Assembly (NCBI RefSeq): GCF_030295425.1
Contig: NZ_AP027081.1
Location: 310,001-374,000 of the forward strand
Source: Mesoterricola sediminis
Lineage (GTDB): Bacteria > Acidobacteriota > Holophagae > Holophagales > Holophagaceae
Direction of reading: 5' to 3'
Length of the DNA stretch: 64,000 bases
Positions 29,128 through 36,630 of this stretch are shown piece by piece; position 1 is the stretch's first letter; each line of letters begins with the position of its first letter. The notes under the pieces were generated by a model that did no database searches, was not told the origin of the DNA, and worked only from the letters and a program-made list of their open reading frames with translations. A program made the position numbers and the translations under genes.

Positions 29128-29760
29128 ATGGCTCGTTACCAAGACGCCGTCTGCCGCCTCTGCCGCCGCGAGGGCATGAAGCTTTATCTCAAGGGTGAGC
29201 GCTGCTTCAAGGAGAAGTGCTCCTTCGAGACCCGCAAGGGCAAGATCCCCGGCCAGCACGGGGCCGCCAAGGCCAAGAAGCCCACGGGCTACGCCCTGCA
29301 GCTGCGCGAGAAGCAGAAGGTCAAGCGCATCTACGGCGTGCTCGAGAAGCAGTTCCGCCTCTATTTCGAACGCGCCGACGCCAAGAAGGGCGTGACCGGC
29401 CACAACCTGCTCTCCTTCCTGGAGAGCCGCCTGGACAACGTCGTCTTCCGGCTCGGGTTCGCCCCCAGCCGCGCCGCCGCCCGGCAGATGGTCATGCACG
29501 GCCACATCCTGGTCAACGGCAAGCGTTGCGACATTCCCAGCTACCAGACCAAGAGCGGCCAGGTCATCTCGATCTCCGCCCGGGCCCAGGCGAACGATGT
29601 CGTCAAGTCCTCCGTGGAGACCGCGGCCGGCCGTGGTATTCCCCAGTGGCTCACCCTCGACGCCGCCGCCTTCCAGGGCTCGGTGATCGCAGTTCCCAAG
29701 CGGGAAGATGTTCCTCTTGACATCAATGAGCAGCTGATCGTCGAACTCTACAGCAAGTAA
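29128..29760 (+). CDS. rpsD: 30S ribosomal protein S4, zinc type
   Basis: A 210-residue S4. Cys9, Cys12, Cys26 and Cys31 match the zinc site of the Thermus-type protein (VCRLCRREG, CFKEKC). The S4 RNA-binding domain includes ESRLDNVVFRLGFAPSRAAA and GHILVNGKRCDIPSY. S4 nucleates 30S assembly and, in E. coli, represses the alpha operon. Confidence 0.97.
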   Translation: MARYQDAVCRLCRREGMKLYLKGERCFKEKCSFETRKGKIPGQHGAAKAKKPTGYALQLREKQKVKRIYGVLEKQFRLYFERADAKKGVTGHNLLSFLESRLDNVVFRLGFAPSRAAARQMVMHGHILVNGKRCDIPSYQTKSGQVISISARAQANDVVKSSVETAAGRGIPQWLTLDAAAFQGSVIAVPKREDVPLDINEQLIVELYSK

Positions 29761-29772
29761 GGGGGGACCTGA

Positions 29773-30744
29773 ATGCTGAACATCAGCGATTTCCAGCGGC
29801 CGCGTTTCGCGGAGGTGACTCCGGGGTCCAAGACGGGCTCGTACGGCGAGTTCGTCGCCTACCCCTTCGAACGGGGCTTCGCCACCACCTGCGGGCATGC
29901 CCTGCGCCGCGTGCTGCTGAGCAGCATCCAGGGCGCCGCCGTGACCAACGTCCGCATCAAGGGCGTGCAGCACGAATTCACCGCGCTGCCCGGCGTGTGG
30001 GAAGACATCACCCACATCCTGCTCAACCTCAAGGAAATCCCCTTCAAGCTCCACTCCAGCCAGCCCCAGATCGTCACGATCAGCCACAAGGGCGAAGGCG
30101 TGGTGACCTCCGGCTCCATCCGCTGCAACCAGAACGTCGAGGTGATGAACCCCGACGTCCACATCGCCACCCTCGGCGAGGACGGCGAGCTGGAGATGGA
30201 GATCCAGGTCTCCATGGGCCGCGGGTTCGTCACGGCGGACCGCAACCTGGACGAGAAGCTGGGCCTCGGGTTCATTCCCCTGGATTCCAACCACAGCCCC
30301 ATCGTCCGCGTGAACTACATGGTCGAGCCCGCCCGCGTCGGTCACAGCACCGATTTCGAGAAGCTCACCCTGCAGGTGTGGACCAACGGCACCGTCGATC
30401 CCAAGGACGCGGTGAGCGATTCCGCCCTGATCCTGCGCGAGCACTTCCTCATCTTCGCCCGTCAGGACGAGGATGCGGTCGAGGTCGAGCCGGGCGGCGC
30501 CATCCTCACCACCGAGGGCGTCAACGGCATGCTGGGCAAGTCGGTGGAGGAACTTGAGTTGAGCGTTCGGGCCAACAACTGCCTGCGCAACGCCAACATC
30601 ACCACCATCGGCGAGCTGGTGCAGCGCACCGAGGCGGAGCTGATGAAGACCAAGAACTTTGGCAAGAAGTCGCTCCAGGAGATCAAGGACGAGCTCGCCC
30701 GCATCGGCCTCTCCCTCGGCATGCGCATCGAACAAGAAGTCTAA
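29773..30744 (+). CDS. rpoA: RNA polymerase subunit alpha
   Basis: A 323-residue alpha subunit. The N-terminal dimerisation domain has [19 protein letters not shown] and [14 protein letters not shown]. The C-terminal domain (about 255-315) has [19 protein letters not shown] and [15 protein letters not shown], which bind UP elements and activators. Length is standard. It lies between rpsD and rplQ with short spacers. Confidence 0.98.
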   Translation: MLNISDFQRPRFAEVTPGSKTGSYGEFVAYPFERGFATTCGHALRRVLLSSIQGAAVTNVRIKGVQHEFTALPGVWEDITHILLNLKEIPFKLHSSQPQIVTISHKGEGVVTSGSIRCNQNVEVMNPDVHIATLGEDGELEMEIQVSMGRGFVTADRNLDEKLGLGFIPLDSNHSPIVRVNYMVEPARVGHSTDFEKLTLQVWTNGTVDPKDAVSDSALILREHFLIFARQDEDAVEVEPGGAILTTEGVNGMLGKSVEELELSVRANNCLRNANITTIGELVQRTEAELMKTKNFGKKSLQEIKDELARIGLSLGMRIEQEV

Positions 30745-30753
30745 GGAGAACCC

Positions 30754-31152
30754 ATGCGTCACAATTGTTCTGGCAAGCGCCTGGGCCGCACGACGAACCA
30801 GCGCAAAGCCCTCATGAAGGGTCTCGCCATCTCCCTCGTCACCCACGAGCGGCTCGAGACCACCCTGGTCAAGGCCAAGGAACTCCGGAAGTTCGTCGAG
30901 CCCTTCATCACCCTGGGCCGCAAGGACACCGTCGCGAACCGCCGCCTGGCCATGGCCCGGCTCGGCAACAAGGCCGCCGTCGAGAAGCTGTTCAACCAGG
31001 AGTTCGTCGGTCGTTTCACTGGCCGTCAGGGTGGCTACACCCGCATCCTGAAGACCGACCACCGCCTCGGCGACGCCGCGGACATGGCCATCATCGAGCT
31101 CGTGGACTACGTCCTCCCCGAGCCGAAGGAAGCCGAAGCCGCCGCGGAGTAA
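30754..31152 (+). CDS. rplQ: 50S ribosomal protein L17
   Basis: A 132-residue L17 ([43 protein letters not shown]-like segment; [20 protein letters not shown]). The C-terminus is Ala/Glu-rich. It is the last gene of the superoperon and is followed by a strong terminator. Confidence 0.96.
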   Translation: MRHNCSGKRLGRTTNQRKALMKGLAISLVTHERLETTLVKAKELRKFVEPFITLGRKDTVANRRLAMARLGNKAAVEKLFNQEFVGRFTGRQGGYTRILKTDHRLGDAADMAIIELVDYVLPEPKEAEAAAE

Positions 31153-31171
31153 CCCGCGTGAAGGTCTAGGG

Positions 31172-31202
31172 AAGGGGCACCCCGCCAGGGGTGCCCCTTT
31201 TC
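31172..31202 (+). terminator. Terminator of the ribosomal superoperon
   Basis: A 12-bp perfect stem (AAGGGGCACCCC/GGGGTGCCCCTT) with the four-base loop GCCA runs into a T-tract, 20 bases after rplQ. It marks the border between the conserved superoperon and the accessory stretch that follows. Confidence 0.9.
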
Positions 31203-31213
31203 CGTGGATGGGG

Positions 31214-31795
31214 TCATGAGGGATTCCGTGGCGCCGCCGCGGGAAGCGGCGCGGGCGCTCCGGGAGGAGCCCCCGGGCCCAGCCCCATCCAGGAGAAGGA
31301 CCGGGCCCTGGCGCCCCGCCGCAGCCCCGCGGGGATCTGAAGGGGCGGGACCCCTGAGGCGGCCAGGCCCCCGTCGTTTCCTAGCCCAATTTCCCGACCC
31401 ACACGATCGATCACGACCGATTCTGCCAGGCGGCTCACGTTCCGGTTGGAAACGCCGGCCAGAACCATCTCCCCGCAGGCCGCCAGCAGGGCACGCTCGG
31501 AGCGCTGCCACCGGTCGAAAAGGGAGGGCCGGAAGCCGCCGCTCCGGGCCTGGGGAATCGAGAGATCCAGGGCACCAGCCACGGTTTGGAACCCCCGAGA
31601 CTTGTAGCCGTTCCGGTAGCCGTTGGGGCGCTCCATGCCGCGGGCGTTCCAGGGGGCCCCGAAGTGGGCCTCGGCCTGGCTGTTGATCAGGGCTTGGGCC
31701 ACCGCTTCCACCAGCACCCGGAAGCCTTCCCCGCTCGGTTCCGAAAACAGTCCTTCCACAGTCCCTTCGGGGACCTCAAACTTCAACTCGGCCAT
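31214..31795 (-). pseudogene. Truncated IS256-family (mutator-type) transposase
   Basis: The first roughly 120 codons look like the N-terminus of a mutator-type transposase: VAQALINSQAEAHFGA, RNGYRNGYKSRGFQTVAGAL, LDLSIPQARSGGFRPSLF, and RWQRSERALLAACGEMVLAG followed by VSNRNVSRLAE. After about position 31430 the frame stays open but turns into Gly/Ala/Pro-rich sequence with no resemblance to the family. The DDE catalytic core of a roughly 400-residue enzyme is missing. It is therefore a remnant with an intact 5' end and lost 3' end. Confidence 0.75.
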
Positions 31796-31884
31796 TGGCT
31801 TCCTTTCGTAGATTGCTTGCTCGACACAACCAACCTACTGGAGCCAGTGGCCCCTTTGCTACCCGGCCGCCGGAAATGGCGCGG

Positions 31885-31917
31885 GCGCTAACTTACAGAA
31901 GCTTTTATACACAACCC
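31885..31917. repeat. Candidate terminal inverted repeat of the IS256-like remnant
   Basis: Read on the minus strand this begins GGGTTGTGTATAAAAGC and continues TTCTGTAAGTTAGCGC, 90 bases upstream of the transposase ATG. The position and the AT-rich TGTGTATAAAAG character are those of an IS256-type terminal repeat. No matching copy was found by eye at the other end, consistent with deletion of that end. Confidence 0.5.
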
Positions 31918-31922
31918 TATGA

Positions 31923-31961
31923 AACGCGGAGGCGCGGAGGATCTCGCAGAGGGTCGCGGAG
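31923..31961. repeat. Left 39-bp inverted repeat of the GxxExxY cassette
   Basis: It starts AACGCGGAGGCGCGGAGGAT and continues through CTCGC to TCGCGGAG. It matches the reverse complement of 32385-32423 at 37 of 39 positions, with an uninterrupted 25-base core. A CCTAT word just outside is also shared. It begins within ten bases of the IS terminal repeat. Confidence 0.8.
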
Positions 31962-32016
31962 GAAAGCGCTCCTGGAACCTGCCACCTCCCAATGACACGT
32001 CCCAACGGGAGGCGTG

Positions 32017-32378
32017 ATGGGAAGGCATTGGGGAGAGGTCGACGGGGAGGATCATCCGCACAAGGAGATCACCCAGGCCATCATCGGGGAGGCCATCGAG
32101 ATCCAGAAGGCTCTGGGGCACGGACTCCTGGAAGATCCCTACAAGGTCTGTCTGGCGCACTCCCTGAGACTGGCCGGCCATAAGGTGAAGCGGGAGGTTT
32201 TCCTGGATATCGAGTGGAGGGGGCTTGTGGTTGAGCGGGCCTACCGGCTGGATTTGCTGGTTGACGACCTGGTGGTCGTGGAGGCTAAGGCGGAATGGAG
32301 GTCGGCCTGCTCCTCAATTTCCGTCAGTGGCCTTTCAAAGACGGTGGAATCAAGCGGGTGATACATACAAGGGCTTGA
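32017..32378 (+). pseudogene. GxxExxY-family gene, broken by deletion and frameshift
   Basis: The first frame encodes ITQAIIGEAIEIQKALGHG, the family motif GLLEDPY (G-x-x-E-x-x-Y), then YRLDLLVDDLVVVEAKA. After about 32290 the family C-terminus continues in the +2 frame: GMEVGLLLNFRQWPFKDGG, then IKRVIHT and a stop at 32378. The usual stretch between these parts (the His/Ala-Gln-leu-leu-Thr-Tyr-leu helix, roughly 25-30 residues) is missing, so an internal deletion shifted the frame. The first frame ends at 32361. GxxExxY proteins have an endonuclease-like core but no settled function. ATG follows GGGAGG. Confidence 0.8.
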
Positions 32379-32384
32379 TCCTTT

Positions 32385-32423
32385 CTCCGCGAGCCTCAGC
32401 GAGATCCTCCGCGCCTCCGCGTT
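32385..32423. repeat. Right 39-bp inverted repeat of the GxxExxY cassette
   Basis: Inverted partner of 31923-31961, with GCGAGATCCTCCGCGCCTCC in its core. It begins seven bases after the second-frame stop of the GxxExxY remnant, so the two repeats bracket exactly one gene. Confidence 0.8.
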
Positions 32424-32546
32424 CCAATAGGATGCTGCGAATGCGCGGCGCCATCAGGCACTGCAGCACAGACTCACTATTCCAGCTCCTCCATGCTCCG
32501 GCACGGATGGGTATTAGCCATTACTATCCTAGATTACGAACACACC
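32424..32546. other. Non-coding stretch between the cassette and purA
   Basis: The 123 bases are less GC-rich than the surroundings (e.g. GGGTATTAGCCATTACTAT). No gene, hairpin or repeat is evident. It may be residual inserted DNA or the 3' flank of purA. Confidence 0.5.
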
Positions 32547-33854
32547 CTAGCTGAGCAGGGGCTCCAGGAAGCTCCCGGGGGCCACGTAGCCCTCGACCCG
32601 GTCGGGGCCGGTGCTGAGGTAGGCGATGGGGGTCTCCACGCTCTCCTCCAGGGCGCGCAGGTAGACCTGGGCCTCGGCGGGCAGCTTGGCGGGGTCCTGG
32701 ATGCCGCGGGTGGGGGCGGTCCAGCCCTTGAAATACTTGATTTCGGGCTGGATCTCCTTCCAGTCCTCCACCATGGCGGGAACCCGGCCGGTGACCCGGC
32801 CCTCCCCGTCGCGGTAGCCGACGACGAGGCCCACCTGGTCGAACCCGTCCAGGACGTCCAGTTTCATGAGGCCCAGGCCGTCCACGCCGTTGACCCGGCA
32901 GGCATGGCGCGTGATGACGCTGTCGAACCAGCCGCAGCGGCGGGGCCGCCCGGTGGTGGTGCCGAATTCGCGGCCCAGGTCCCGGATGCGGTCGCCCGTG
33001 GCGTCCAGCAGTTCGCTGGGCATGGGGCCCGCGCCGACCCGGGTGGTGTAGGCCTTGGCGACGCCCAGGACGTGGGACAGGGCCTTCGGGGGGAGGCCGG
33101 TGCCGGTGAAGAGGCCGCCGATGGAGCAGTTGGAGCTGGTGACGAACGGGTAGGTGCCGTGGTCGATGTCCAGGAGGGTCGCCTGGGCGCCCTCGAAGAG
33201 GATGGATTCGCCCCGGCGCCAGGCCTGCCAGAGGTGGTCCTGGATGTCCCCGATCATGCCGAGCAGGGGCTGGGCGGTGGCCAGGAGGGCGGCGGCCGTC
33301 TCCTCCAGGGAGGCGAGGGGGGCGTCCGGACCCAGGAGGTGGCGCACCTCCTGGTAGCCGTGGCTGATGCGCGCCTGGAGGGTCTCCGGGTGCAGGAGGT
33401 CGCCCATGCGCACGCCCATGCGGGCGGCCTTCATCTCGTAGGCGGGCCCGATGCCCCGGCCCGTGGTGCCGATCTTGTTGGAGCCCCCCTCCCGCCAGCG
33501 GTCCAGGGCGATGTGGTGGGGCAGGATGATGTGGGCCTTGTCGGAGATCAGGAGCCGGCCGGTGAGCTCGAAGCCGCGCTGCCGGAGGCGGTCCAGTTCC
33601 TGGAGGAAGACCTCCAGGTTGAGGACGACGCCGGAGCCGACGACCAGGAAGCAACCCGGGTGGAGGGCGCCGCTGGGCACCTGGTGGAGCGCGATGCTCT
33701 GGCCCTCGACGACGACGGTGTGCCCCGCGTTGTTGCCGCCCTGGAAGCGAACGACGTTCTTGAACCGGGCGCTCAGCAGGTCCACCAGCTTGCCCTTGCC
33801 CTCATCGCCCCACTGCAGGCCCAGGATGGCCAGATTCTCGGAAAGACCGCGCAT
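32547..33854 (-). CDS. purA: Adenylosuccinate synthetase
   Basis: A 435-residue enzyme with the GTP-binding signature QWGDEGKGKLVDLL near residue 14, FQGGNNAGHTVV with the catalytic His, and IGTTGRGIGPAYEMKAARMG. It joins IMP and aspartate with GTP to form adenylosuccinate, the first AMP-specific step. Length is normal. The ATG follows GGAGGATGGGGG on the minus strand. It is divergent from clpC with a 202-base shared upstream region. Confidence 0.97.
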   Translation of the reverse strand: MRGLSENLAILGLQWGDEGKGKLVDLLSARFKNVVRFQGGNNAGHTVVVEGQSIALHQVPSGALHPGCFLVVGSGVVLNLEVFLQELDRLRQRGFELTGRLLISDKAHIILPHHIALDRWREGGSNKIGTTGRGIGPAYEMKAARMGVRMGDLLHPETLQARISHGYQEVRHLLGPDAPLASLEETAAALLATAQPLLGMIGDIQDHLWQAWRRGESILFEGAQATLLDIDHGTYPFVTSSNCSIGGLFTGTGLPPKALSHVLGVAKAYTTRVGAGPMPSELLDATGDRIRDLGREFGTTTGRPRRCGWFDSVITRHACRVNGVDGLGLMKLDVLDGFDQVGLVVGYRDGEGRVTGRVPAMVEDWKEIQPEIKYFKGWTAPTRGIQDPAKLPAEAQVYLRALEESVETPIAYLSTGPDRVEGYVAPGSFLEPLLS

Positions 33855-34056
33855 GGATCAACCCCCATCCTCCAGAATAACCGGCCGGGGATCCCCGTCC
33901 CAGGACGAATTCCCGGGCCTGGCCGGCGCCGGAATCGGCCCCGGCGGGGGGCGGAACCATTTGGGGACATGGCGGACGGAAGAGGCTACCCTTTATTGTC
34001 CGGCCTTCTCTCCCAGCGGGGGAGCGGGTCACGGAAGGATCCCCAGGGGTGCCGCC

Positions 34057-36519
34057 GTGTTCGAGAAGTTCACAGAAAAAGCCCGCCGCGTGATGTTCTT
34101 CGCCCGCTACGAGGCGAGCCAGTTCGGATCCGAAAGCATCCAGAGCGGCCACCTCCTCCTGGGCCTGCTCCGGGAGGCCGAGAAGACTTCCATCCAGCTG
34201 CTGGATCGGATGGGAGTCCAGACCAACCTCCTGCGGGAGCGTCTCATCTCGGCGCTGAGCCCCCGGGACAAGCGCCTCACCCCGTCCTCCACGAGCATCG
34301 ACATCCCCATGGAGGAGGAGGTCAAGCGGATCCTCCAGCACGCGACGCAGGAGAGCGCGAAGCTCAACCACAAGCACGTGGGGGCCGAGCACCTGCTGCT
34401 GGGCATGCTCAAGGAGGAGCAGGGCCTGGCGGGGCGCCTCCTGAAGGAGGCCGGAGCCGACCTCATCGCGGCCAAGGAGATCCTCCTGGAGGCCACGAAG
34501 GAGGAGAAGATCGCCAAGAAGAAGAAGGAGCACCCGCTCCTGGCGGAGTTCGCCCGGAACCTCTCCGAGCTCGCCGAACGGGGCATCTTCGACAACCTCA
34601 TCGGCCGCGAGACCGAGGTCGAGCGGATCATCCAGATCCTCAGCCGCCGCCGGAAGAACAACCCCATCCTCCTCGGCGAGGCCGGCGTGGGCAAGACGGC
34701 CATCGTGGAGGGCCTGGCCCAGAAGATCTACGAGGGGCTCGTGCCCCCGAGCCTGCAGGACAAGCGGATCTACGCCCTGGACCTCAGCCTGGTGGTGGCC
34801 GGGACGAAGTACCGCGGCCAGTTCGAGGAGCGGCTCAAGTCGATCATCGCGGAGGCCTCCAAGGATCCCAGCGTGGTCCTCTTCATCGACGAGATCCACA
34901 GCATCATCGGCACCGGGGCGGCGGAAGGCAGCCTCGACGCCGCGAACATCCTGAAGCCGGCCCTCTCCCGCGGCGAGATCCAGTGCATCGGCGCGACGAC
35001 CCACAAGGAGTTCGCCAAGTACATCGACAAGGACCGGAGCCTGGTGCGCCGCTTCCAGCCCGTGAACGTGGCCCCGCCCGACGAGGGCGAGAGCCTGCGG
35101 GTGCTGGAGGGCATCCGGAGCCGCTATGAGCTGTTCCACCGGGTCCGGTACAGCCAGGCCACGCTCCAGGCGGCCGTCGCCCTTTCCAACCGCTACATCA
35201 CCGACCGCTACCTGCCCGACAAGGCCATCGACCTCCTCGACGAGGCCGGCGCCCGGGTCAAGCTCCGCACCGGCGGGGTGGTGGGCGAGGCCCACAAGAC
35301 CGAGGAGGAGCTCCACCGGGTCATCACGGAGATGAACGAGGCCGTGCTGAACCGGGACTTCGAGCGGGCCGTCCTGCTGCGCCAGAAGGAGGTCCAGCTG
35401 CGGGAGCAGCTCACCGGCGGCGGGCAGGGGGAGCCCACCGAGGAGGACTACGAGCGGTTCGCCGAAGTGACCGAGGCGGACATCGAGGACGTGGTCGCCT
35501 CCTGGACGGGCATTCCCGTCCGGGCCCTCAAGAACGAGGAAAAGGCCAACCTGGCCAACATGGAAGGGCACATCAACGAGCGCGTGATTGGCCAGGAAGC
35601 CGCCGTCAGCGCCGTGAGCCGGGCCGTTCGCCGCGCCCGGACCGGGCTCAAGAACCCCAACCGTCCCATGGGCTCCTTCCTCTTCCTCGGCCCCACGGGC
35701 GTGGGCAAGACGGAGCTGGCCAAGACGCTGGCCGGCTTCCTGTTCGGCGACCCCAAGAAGATGATCCGCTTCGACATGTCCGAGTTCATGGAGAAGCACG
35801 AGGTCTCCAAGCTCCTCGGGGCCCCTCCGGGGTACGTGGGCTACGAGGAGGGCGGCCTGCTGACCGACCGCATCCGCCGCAACCCCTACTGCGTCATCCT
35901 CTTCGACGAGATGGAAAAGGCCCACCCGGACCTCATGAACGTGCTGCTCCAGATCTTCGACGACGGGCAGGCCACGGACGCTTTCGGGAACCAAGTTGAT
36001 TTCAAGAACACCATTATCATCATGACCTCCAATGTGGGCAGCCGGGAGCTCCTCCCGGACAAGAACCTCGGATTCGGGGAAAAGGATGACCGGCCAGATG
36101 CCAAGGCCGGCGACGCCCTCAAGGTGCTCAAGCGCACCTTCCCCCCCGAGTTCCTGAACCGCATCGACGAGATCGTGGTGTTCAACCGCCTGGGCGACGA
36201 GGAGCTCCGCAAGATCGTCCGCCTCCTCATCGCCGACCTCAACCTCACCCTGCAGAAGCACCGCCTGGAGGTCACCCTCACCGACGAGGCCTGCGACTGG
36301 CTGGTCCGGACCACGGTGCGGGACCGGGCCTACGGGGCCCGCCCCCTCCGGCGCGCCATCCAGAAGCAGGTGGAGGATCCCCTGGCCGAGCTCATGGTCG
36401 CCCAGGAGACCGTGCCCGCCGGGGTCGTCCATTTCGATGTGGTTGATGAGAAACTAGTCCCATTGTTCACTGAATCCTCGGCCCCGGCCGAAGCCCAGCC
36501 CGCGGAGGTCCAGGGATGA
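34057..36519 (+). CDS. clpC: ATP-dependent Clp protease ATP-binding subunit ClpC
   Basis: An 820-residue double-AAA+ unfoldase. Two Clp N-repeats cover about 1-145 ([17 protein letters not shown]). AAA1 has Walker A GEAGVGKT at 207-214 and Walker B Asp278-Glu279. A UVR-type middle segment at about 419-452 ([14 protein letters not shown]) distinguishes ClpC from ClpA and ClpB. AAA2 has GPTGVGKT at 545-552 and Asp617-Glu618. It feeds substrates to ClpP. The GTG is chosen because the family N-terminus starts there; the open frame continues upstream through non-homologous sequence. Confidence 0.95.
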   Translation: MFEKFTEKARRVMFFARYEASQFGSESIQSGHLLLGLLREAEKTSIQLLDRMGVQTNLLRERLISALSPRDKRLTPSSTSIDIPMEEEVKRILQHATQESAKLNHKHVGAEHLLLGMLKEEQGLAGRLLKEAGADLIAAKEILLEATKEEKIAKKKKEHPLLAEFARNLSELAERGIFDNLIGRETEVERIIQILSRRRKNNPILLGEAGVGKTAIVEGLAQKIYEGLVPPSLQDKRIYALDLSLVVAGTKYRGQFEERLKSIIAEASKDPSVVLFIDEIHSIIGTGAAEGSLDAANILKPALSRGEIQCIGATTHKEFAKYIDKDRSLVRRFQPVNVAPPDEGESLRVLEGIRSRYELFHRVRYSQATLQAAVALSNRYITDRYLPDKAIDLLDEAGARVKLRTGGVVGEAHKTEEELHRVITEMNEAVLNRDFERAVLLRQKEVQLREQLTGGGQGEPTEEDYERFAEVTEADIEDVVASWTGIPVRALKNEEKANLANMEGHINERVIGQEAAVSAVSRAVRRARTGLKNPNRPMGSFLFLGPTGVGKTELAKTLAGFLFGDPKKMIRFDMSEFMEKHEVSKLLGAPPGYVGYEEGGLLTDRIRRNPYCVILFDEMEKAHPDLMNVLLQIFDDGQATDAFGNQVDFKNTIIIMTSNVGSRELLPDKNLGFGEKDDRPDAKAGDALKVLKRTFPPEFLNRIDEIVVFNRLGDEELRKIVRLLIADLNLTLQKHRLEVTLTDEACDWLVRTTVRDRAYGARPLRRAIQKQVEDPLAELMVAQETVPAGVVHFDVVDEKLVPLFTESSAPAEAQPAEVQG

Positions 36520-36630
36520 TGGCTGCCTCCGCCTAGGCGGGGCCCCGGTTTCCATGGAAATCCCCCAGCTCTCCCGATAGCCGCCCTGGCCTAGGGATTT
36601 GAATGCCAAACCAACTGTGATGGATTGTGA

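Noticed and set aside
34021-34060. A CIRCE or CtsR-like operator before clpC
   Set aside because: No inverted repeat resembling GCACTC-N9-GAGTGC or a CtsR heptad repeat was found in the purA-clpC gap.
32493-35129. An 878-codon plus-strand frame across purA and the start of clpC
   Set aside because: It is antisense to purA and out of frame with clpC. Both real genes have complete motifs.
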